Of a stretch of 6,071 bases of DNA, positions 1-4,271 are shown in pieces. The notes beneath the pieces are model-generated. The model did no database searches. It saw only the letters and a list, made by a program, of their open reading frames with translations, and had not been told where the DNA came from. How positions within the stretch are numbered: position 1 is the stretch's first letter; each line of letters begins with the position of its first letter. The translations under genes and the position numbers were made by a program. The DNA comes from Candidatus Saccharibacteria bacterium RIFCSPHIGHO2_02_FULL_47_12 (GTDB lineage: Bacteria; Patescibacteriota; Saccharimonadia; Saccharimonadales; JANWIN01), in the NCBI GenBank assembly GCA_001790455.1, contig MGCP01000044.1, positions 9,246 through 15,316 on the forward strand. Direction: 5' to 3'.

Positions 1-1763
1 GCAGAAGAATCGCTCATCATTAGGTAACAGTACCCCTGGTGCTCACTGCGCCCAACCCTTCCGCGAAGCTGATGGATCTGCGCCAAGCCAAACCGGTCTG
101 CGTCTTCTAGCAGCATAACCGTGGCATTTGGCACATCTACGCCCACTTCTATGACTGTCGTAGATACTAAGATGTCCAGATCATGGTTTATGAACTGTTG
201 CATAACAGCCGTTTTTTGTTCTGGTTTTAGCTTGCCGTGCAGCAAACCAACCCGATAATCTTTAAAATCTTTTTGCATTTGTTTAAACGCAGCTTCTGCC
301 GATTTGCCGGGTGTTAAACCAGATTCTTCAATTAACGGAGTTACCACAAACATTTGCCTGTCTGCAGCTAGTTCGTTTTCAATTTTGTCATACAATGATT
401 TGCGCGAATTTGGCGACACAATTTTAGTGATAATGGGTTTGCGACCCACTGGTTTTTGGTCCAGAACGGAAATGTCCAGCTCGCCATAAAGCGTCAGGGC
501 AAGCGTACGGGGTATGGGTGTGGCGGTTAGGTTGAGCACGTGCACAGCGTGCCCAGACTTGGCCTGTAGCTTTTTGCGCTGCTCTACGCCAAACCGGTGC
601 TGTTCGTCTATTACGGCCAATCCAAGCCGGTGCATGTCTACCTTTTCGGCAATTAGCGCATGCGTGCCAACCATAAAGCGTATGTCGCCCGTTTTTATGC
701 TTTCGTGTGCTTTTTTCTTTTGCGCCTGGGTCAAGCTACCTACCAGCAACCCAACTTGGTTTTCATAACCCAAAGGTTTTAGAAGTTTATAAACAGTATC
801 TGCGTGCTGGCGGGCTAGTAGTTCGGTGGGTGCCATAAACGCTACTTGGTAGTCCTGTTCCATGGCCATTAGCGCCGCCATGGCGGCTACCACTGTTTTG
901 CCAGAGCCTACGTCGCCCTCAATTAACCTATTCATGGGCTGGTTTTTTGCCATATCTTGGTAGATTTGCCAGACCACCTTGCGCTGGGCATCGGTCAATT
1001 TAAATGGCAAATTGCCTACAAAGTCTTTGGCTAGCGCAATGTTAAATGGAATTGCCAGGGCCTGTTCATGCATAAGCTCGTATTTGTTTAGTAGGGCCGC
1101 TAGAGTTAGCTCAAAGACTTCCTCGAACCCCAGGCGTTTTTGGGCGTTTTCTAGGTCATTTGCATCTTTTGGAAAGTGAATAGCATGTAGCGCTTCGTTT
1201 CTGCTAAGCAAATTTTGCTCTTTTATAAGCCAGCCAGGTAGCGTTTCTGGCAAGCTATGAATCAGGGGCATAACACTCCTCAGCACTTTGCGGATCTGCA
1301 GAGACTTTAGTCCCTTTGATTCACGATAAACAGGGACAATTCTGGCCGTGTTTAGGGGAAATTCGCTAACTAACTCCGCAGAAGGGTTCATAATAGATAG
1401 ACGCTGATAGCTGAGCTCAAACTGGCCGGATATGAAGTATTCGGTATCTGGTTTTAGCTGCGCGGCCCTATATGGCTGGTTAAACCACACAAGCCTTACG
1501 CTGCCCGAGTCGTCACTAGCCACTGCCTCGGTTATATGCATGCCCCGCCGCACATAGCGGCCTTTGGCCTGTATAACCCGCGCCTTTATGGTCACAGTGC
1601 CAGGTTTAATGCTAGCAATAGGCGTAATGTTTGAGTAGTCATCGTAGCGCCGTGGATAATAATTTATAAGCTCAGCCACATTATGTATGCCAGCCGACGT
1701 AAATTTCTTTGCCAGCACATCGCCCACACCCTTGATTTCAACCAGAGGACTGTTTAGCTTCAC
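1..1763 (-). CDS. recG: ATP-dependent DNA helicase RecG, C-terminus beyond the window edge
   Basis: RecG is a superfamily 2 double-stranded DNA translocase that remodels stalled replication forks and branch-migrates Holliday junctions. The frame was read on the minus strand: 587 codons are visible, against about 690 residues in E. coli RecG, so roughly the last 100 are missing. The N-terminus has a helix-hairpin-helix-like stretch (IKGVGDVLAKKF, about residues 10-21) and YPRRY (36-40), followed by the OB-fold wedge (about 57-133) that splits the fork. The motor shows Walker A GDVGSGKT (283-290, Lys289), APTELLARQH (motif Ia), DEQH (386-389, the RecG form of DEXH) followed by RFGVEQR, TATPIPRT (413-420) and motif VI QIHQLRGRVGR (562-572). 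The start is GTG at 1763-1761: the next in-frame codon signal upstream is the TAA that ends the whiB-like gene, and no other standard start lies between. No Shine-Dalgarno site is visible. It probably shares a transcript with the WhiB-like gene 18 nt upstream. Identity is near certain from the motifs. Confidence 0.97.
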   Translation of the reverse strand, partial: MKLNSPLVEIKGVGDVLAKKFTSAGIHNVAELINYYPRRYDDYSNITPIASIKPGTVTIKARVIQAKGRYVRRGMHITEAVASDDSGSVRLVWFNQPYRAAQLKPDTEYFISGQFELSYQRLSIMNPSAELVSEFPLNTARIVPVYRESKGLKSLQIRKVLRSVMPLIHSLPETLPGWLIKEQNLLSRNEALHAIHFPKDANDLENAQKRLGFEEVFELTLAALLNKYELMHEQALAIPFNIALAKDFVGNLPFKLTDAQRKVVWQIYQDMAKNQPMNRLIEGDVGSGKTVVAAMAALMAMEQDYQVAFMAPTELLARQHADTVYKLLKPLGYENQVGLLVGSLTQAQKKKAHESIKTGDIRFMVGTHALIAEKVDMHRLGLAVIDEQHRFGVEQRKKLQAKSGHAVHVLNLTATPIPRTLALTLYGELDISVLDQKPVGRKPIITKIVSPNSRKSLYDKIENELAADRQMFVVTPLIEESGLTPGKSAEAAFKQMQKDFKDYRVGLLHGKLKPEQKTAVMQQFINHDLDILVSTTVIEVGVDVPNATVMLLEDADRFGLAQIHQLRGRVGRSEHQGYCYLMMSDSS

Positions 1764-1781
1764 GAGTTTATTGTAATGGAC

Positions 1782-2102
1782 TTATTCAAAAGAAGTAGGC
1801 ATTGCACGACGCGCTAGTGCGCGTTGCTGGCTAACTCTTCGTCTTTCGCGTTCGGTCAAACCGCCCCAAATACCAAACTTCTCATTATGCGCAAGAGCGT
1901 AATCCAGGCACTCAACCTGAACCTCACACGTCTGACAAATCGCTTTGGCCATTCTCTTCGTCTCTACGTCTTCTGGAAAAAATAAGTCTGGATCCGTTTC
2001 TAGGCAATTTGATCTATCCTGCCAGGACTTATCTTCTTCCAAACCAAGCATTAAATTTTTTGCATCTGTAGCAGACAAATTATTAGGGTTTCTCGAGTTC
2101 AT
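1782..2102 (-). CDS. whiB: WhiB-family iron-sulfur transcriptional regulator
   Basis: A small 106-residue protein with every WhiB hallmark. The four cluster-binding cysteines are Cys33, Cys56, Cys59 and Cys65, spaced C-X22-C-X2-C-X5-C. They are followed by the GIWGG turn (77-81), then LTERERRR and an arginine-rich C-terminus (about 82-100). DPDLFFP (37-43) before the second cysteine is also typical. Family members hold a [4Fe-4S] cluster that senses O2, NO or redox state, and they act by binding region 4 of the primary sigma factor. The symbol is family level only: which WhiB subtype this is cannot be told. There is no AT-hook (GRP-type) of the WhiB7 kind. The start is ATG at 2102-2100, with a candidate -10 box only 7 nt upstream, so its mRNA may be leaderless. 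It sits 38 nt after the methyltransferase and 18 nt before recG. The family is best known from Actinobacteria and their phages, so it is informative about the host lineage. Confidence 0.97.
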   Translation of the reverse strand: MNSRNPNNLSATDAKNLMLGLEEDKSWQDRSNCLETDPDLFFPEDVETKRMAKAICQTCEVQVECLDYALAHNEKFGIWGGLTERERRRVSQQRALARRAMPTSFE

Positions 2103-2109
2103 TTTGCGC

Positions 2110-2139
2110 AGTATATTGGATATTTATGCAAATTTGCAA
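2110..2139 (-). promoter_or_regulatory. Candidate promoter of the whiB-like gene, leaderless geometry
   Basis: Read on the minus strand, TTGCAA (2139-2134) matches the -35 consensus TTGACA at four of six positions. An 18-bp spacer separates it from TATACT (2115-2110), which matches TATAAT at five of six. Transcription would start 6-7 nt past the -10 box, at or one base before the A of the whiB ATG (2102), leaving no room for a ribosome binding site. The whole promoter fits in the 38-nt gap behind the methyltransferase stop. The call rests on consensus matching only. Confidence 0.5.
2127..2138. repeat. Perfect 12-bp palindrome, candidate operator
   Basis: TGCAAATTTGCA is its own reverse complement over all 12 bases. 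It covers most of the proposed -35 box of the whiB promoter, a position where a bound dimeric regulator would block or recruit RNA polymerase. A palindrome of this length is unlikely in so short a gap but not impossible by chance in AT-rich DNA. What binds it, if anything, is unknown. Confidence 0.35.
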
Positions 2140-2140
2140 G

Positions 2141-2905
2141 CTATTTAGCTTTTTTTAGCAAAAAGAACACACTAGGGCCAAAGTAGGTTTTGGCTAGAGA
2201 TGGCTGCATAAGCTTCTCTGCTGCCAGCATAATTCCCCGCGGCACAATCTTTTTAAGAGTGGGTGAGCGCAGGTTTGAAACAGACAAAATCTTTTGCACC
2301 TCAAACCCGGCTTTATTTAGCTGTTTTATTACGGTACTAGGATTGTGGTTTACAAACGGAATCTCTTCTTTGCGCTGATTCTCTGGGGAGCGAATATCTA
2401 CTGGCTTAGCCGGTATACCTTTGCCGCGCAAAGCGTATTTGACACGATTGCGTGCATGGGCGTTGTTGGCTAGTTCTAGTATAAATACGCCGTTGTTACT
2501 TAGGCTGCGGTGAATTTCTTTAAATTCAGGCAAGGGATCCGGCAAATGGTGCATAACGCGGATCATAGTGATCAGGTCTACTGAGCCCGCGGGGAACTTC
2601 AGATCGTCCGCTTGCAGCAGTTTGCGATCAATTTCTGGGTGTCCTTTTAGAAAATCTTTGGCTATGTCTAGCTGCTGTTGGCTTGGTTCTGCCAGCGTTA
2701 CCTTGTCTGCAAACCGTTCTAGCAGCAAACAGAGCCGTCCGTAACCACCGCCTACATCTACGGCGGTTTTGAAATGTTTACCCTTAAGGAAGCGTTTTAT
2801 GGCCATTTCTTCGGCTGCGTTTTCGTAGTCCCTGCCCTCCCAATATTTTAGATAGTTATGAGAAGGGTCATTGTATTGGTCTGCTTGCTTCTTTGCTTGT
2901 GCCAT
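2141..2905 (-). CDS. Class I SAM-dependent methyltransferase, substrate unknown
   Basis: A 254-residue soluble protein with the Rossmann-type methyltransferase core (Methyltransf_11 / UbiE-like). Motif I is VDVGGGYGRL (49-58), which binds SAM. The acidic residue that should hold the ribose hydroxyls is Glu73 in LAEPS. AxD (99-101, in QADDL) fits the adenine-contacting loop, and IRVMHHLPDP (115-124) is the motif IV/post-IV region. The C-terminal part (about 175-254) is less typical and gives no substrate clue; there are no membrane segments. I chose ATG at 2905-2903, one base after the tyrS stop (2909-2907). A TTG at 2914 in the same frame, overlapping the tyrS end, would add three residues (257 in all). 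No Shine-Dalgarno site is visible before either, so coupling to tyrS translation is likely. The target could be a small molecule, lipid, RNA or protein. The neighbourhood does not decide this. Confidence 0.93.
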   Translation of the reverse strand: MAQAKKQADQYNDPSHNYLKYWEGRDYENAAEEMAIKRFLKGKHFKTAVDVGGGYGRLCLLLERFADKVTLAEPSQQQLDIAKDFLKGHPEIDRKLLQADDLKFPAGSVDLITMIRVMHHLPDPLPEFKEIHRSLSNNGVFILELANNAHARNRVKYALRGKGIPAKPVDIRSPENQRKEEIPFVNHNPSTVIKQLNKAGFEVQKILSVSNLRSPTLKKIVPRGIMLAAEKLMQPSLAKTYFGPSVFFLLKKAK

Positions 2906-2906
2906 T

Positions 2907-4130
2907 TTATTCAAATGAAATTCTAATAAAGTGTCTTTTTCCTACTTGCAGAACATCGCCGTTAGATAACCTTATCATACTGTCCGTTATTACTTTATTG
3001 TTTAACTTCACTCCTCCTTGCTCAACAAGTCGTCTGGCTTCGCTCAAACTTAAAATTCTCTCTGGAAAAGCTACGGTGAGTAGTGAAAATGTACTTTGTT
3101 CTCGTTGCTTTGTTTTGTAATATGGCATGTCTGTGGGAATTTCACCGTGGCTAAATTGCTTTTCCCATTCTTCTTGGGCTACTTCTGATGCCGCTGGGCC
3201 GTGATACATTCCTACAATTTCACGGCCAAGTCTCAATTTGACATCTCTAGGATTTGTTCCATCTTCAAGCATCTTATTTAGCTTCTCGATTTCCTGCATC
3301 TGCAGGAGCGTACAGTCGGTAAAGACTTGTATTATAGCTTCGTCCGGTAGGGACATAACTTTACCAAACATATCGTTCGGCTCGTCGTTTAATGCAATGC
3401 CAGTTCCTAAGCTCTTGCTCATTAACTTCTCTCTGGTTACAGGATTTTCAAGCAAAGTTGTGGTAATAACAAATTTCTCTTTGTTTTTATATCTTTTTAA
3501 TAGTGTACGCCCGGCAAGCATATTAAAAGTTTGGTCAGTGCCACCTATCTCTACATCAACATCCATAGCAACGGAGTCATAGCCCTGCATAAGAGGATAG
3601 AAAAACTCGTGCACAAATAACGGCTTCTTCTCCTTTAAGCGTTTCTGAAATGCATCGCGCTCAATCATTTGCTGGACCGTAAAGTTTGATGCAAGCTCAA
3701 TTGAATCTTCAAAAGTAAGTTTAGACAGCCAATCGCCATTAAACTTGAATTCTATTGGGTTTGCCTTGTTATCAAAGTCTAATATTTTGCCAATTTGTGA
3801 TTTAAAGGTCTTTAGGTTCTCCTTAACCTGGTCTTTACTTAAGTGCACACGCGCTGACGTTTTGTCGCTTGGATCGCCAATCATAGCTGTAAAATCACCA
3901 ACGAGCACAATAATTTTGTGTCCGAGCGAGTGCATTCTTCGAAGAATAATGTAGTTTGTAGAGTGTCCAAGATGGACATAATCAGCTGTTGGATCTATGC
4001 CAACATAAACCGTAAGCTGTTTACCTGACTCGAAAGCTCTTTTTAGCTTTTCTTTTGAAGGATATACGGTGTCAATAGATCTTGAAAGTAGTTCATCAAT
4101 TGTTTCTTTATCTGTCGAGGACTTGCTCAT
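2907..4130 (-). CDS. tyrS: Tyrosine-tRNA ligase (tyrosyl-tRNA synthetase)
   Basis: Charges tRNA-Tyr with tyrosine in the cytoplasm; a class Ic synthetase, normally a dimer. It is 407 residues long, as expected for bacterial TyrRS. The HIGH signature is HLGH (53-56), preceded by YVGIDPTAD (42-50). The active-site region QGYDSVAMDVDVEIGGTDQ (182-200) resembles TyrZ-type TyrRS rather than the E. coli type. The KMSKS loop reads LMSKS (236-240), keeping the catalytic MSKS core. The C-terminus carries an S4 RNA-binding domain (about 358-403), which grips the tRNA. TrpRS was considered, but the S4 domain and the GGTDQ context favour TyrRS. The start is ATG at 4130-4128. A -10-like box lies 6 nt upstream and no Shine-Dalgarno site is visible. 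It is first in the minus-strand series and is followed after 1 nt by the methyltransferase. By hand-counting sample lines, its GC (about 33-48%) is lower than in recG and the methyltransferase (about 50-60%), with frequent AGA and CTT codons. Confidence 0.98.
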   Translation of the reverse strand: MSKSSTDKETIDELLSRSIDTVYPSKEKLKRAFESGKQLTVYVGIDPTADYVHLGHSTNYIILRRMHSLGHKIIVLVGDFTAMIGDPSDKTSARVHLSKDQVKENLKTFKSQIGKILDFDNKANPIEFKFNGDWLSKLTFEDSIELASNFTVQQMIERDAFQKRLKEKKPLFVHEFFYPLMQGYDSVAMDVDVEIGGTDQTFNMLAGRTLLKRYKNKEKFVITTTLLENPVTREKLMSKSLGTGIALNDEPNDMFGKVMSLPDEAIIQVFTDCTLLQMQEIEKLNKMLEDGTNPRDVKLRLGREIVGMYHGPAASEVAQEEWEKQFSHGEIPTDMPYYKTKQREQSTFSLLTVAFPERILSLSEARRLVEQGGVKLNNKVITDSMIRLSNGDVLQVGKRHFIRISFE

Positions 4131-4136
4131 GACGAT

Positions 4137-4142
4137 AGTATA
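4137..4142 (-). promoter_or_regulatory. Candidate -10 box of tyrS, leaderless geometry
   Basis: On the minus strand TATACT (4142-4137) is followed by exactly six bases and then the tyrS ATG, so transcription from it would begin on the A of the start codon. The same hexamer stands 7 nt before the whiB-like ATG. No convincing -35 box is found 16-18 bp further upstream, which weakens the call. Confidence 0.4.
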
Positions 4143-4170
4143 CCGTATCGGGTTTAGCTCGGACCACGAT

Positions 4171-4200
4171 ATATAACTATTGGCATTGTATGAGTTATAT
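4171..4200. repeat. Inverted repeat in the tyrS/PBP divergent control region
   Basis: The arms ATATAACT (4171-4178) and AGTTATAT (4193-4200) are perfect 8-bp complements separated by 14 bp, so their centres lie 22 bp apart, about two helical turns. The element lies between the tyrS start and the -10 box of the PBP promoter, and overlaps the latter's -35 region. The AT-rich arms and long loop argue against a terminator. A two-half-site operator for a dimeric regulator controlling one or both genes is the more natural reading, though AT-rich chance symmetry is possible. Confidence 0.4.
4185..4190 (-). promoter_or_regulatory. Alternative -10 box for tyrS
   Basis: TACAAT on the minus strand (4190-4185) matches TATAAT at five of six positions and would give a leader of about 48 nt for tyrS. 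Its expected -35 region (about 4208-4214) reads TTATTA-like, a poor match. It sits in the centre of the inverted repeat. It competes with the box at 4137-4142 as the true tyrS promoter. Confidence 0.25.
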
Positions 4201-4212
4201 TTTTGGTATAAT
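4186..4212 (+). promoter_or_regulatory. Candidate extended -10 promoter for the PBP gene
   Basis: TATAAT (4207-4212) is a perfect -10 box and is preceded by TGG, giving the extended form TGGTATAAT (4204-4212). TTGTAT (4186-4191) could serve as a -35 box, but the spacer is 15 bp, shorter than the usual 16-18; an extended -10 can compensate. Transcription would start near 4219, giving a leader of about 53 nt. This is the strongest consensus promoter in the window. Confidence 0.55.
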
Positions 4213-4254
4213 AACCGTTGTCTTTAATGAGTAAAAAATACTGTTATGAAACTT

Positions 4255-4266
4255 AGGAAGCGGGGG
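4255..4266 (+). promoter_or_regulatory. Purine-rich ribosome binding region of the PBP gene
   Basis: AGGAAG (4255-4260) ends 11 nt before the GTG start, and a run of five G (4262-4266) ends 5 nt before it. Neither is a perfect AGGAGG, but this is the only start in the window with a plausible Shine-Dalgarno stretch. It supports GTG 4272, as does the in-frame TAG at 4254-4256 just upstream. Confidence 0.4.
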
Positions 4267-4271
4267 TAAAC

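Noticed and set aside
304..1179. Three open frames on the plus strand (304-489, 514-768, 979-1179)
   Set aside because: They lie wholly antisense to the recG motor and wedge domains, which carry clear motifs, and their translations show no family features.
2138..2158. Short hairpin followed by a T run on the plus strand (AAGCTA ... TAGCTT then T's)
   Set aside because: It would end plus-strand transcripts, but no plus-strand gene precedes it. The stem is short and AT-rich with a loop too small, and it overlaps the methyltransferase stop.
1945..3954. Plus-strand open frames opposite whiB, the methyltransferase and tyrS
   Set aside because: All are antisense shadows of well-supported genes; the products are low-complexity Ser/Leu/Phe-rich strings typical of reversed coding sequence.
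4133..4150. 5-bp inverted repeat CGATA / TATCG just upstream of tyrS
   Set aside because: The arms are too short, with an 8-nt loop, to set it apart from chance. It may only reflect the GTATAC palindrome around the -10 box.
4131..4271. A T-box or other riboswitch upstream of tyrS
   Set aside because: The tyrS leader is at most about 50-100 nt, with no T-box-like sequence, specifier stem or terminator hairpin visible.
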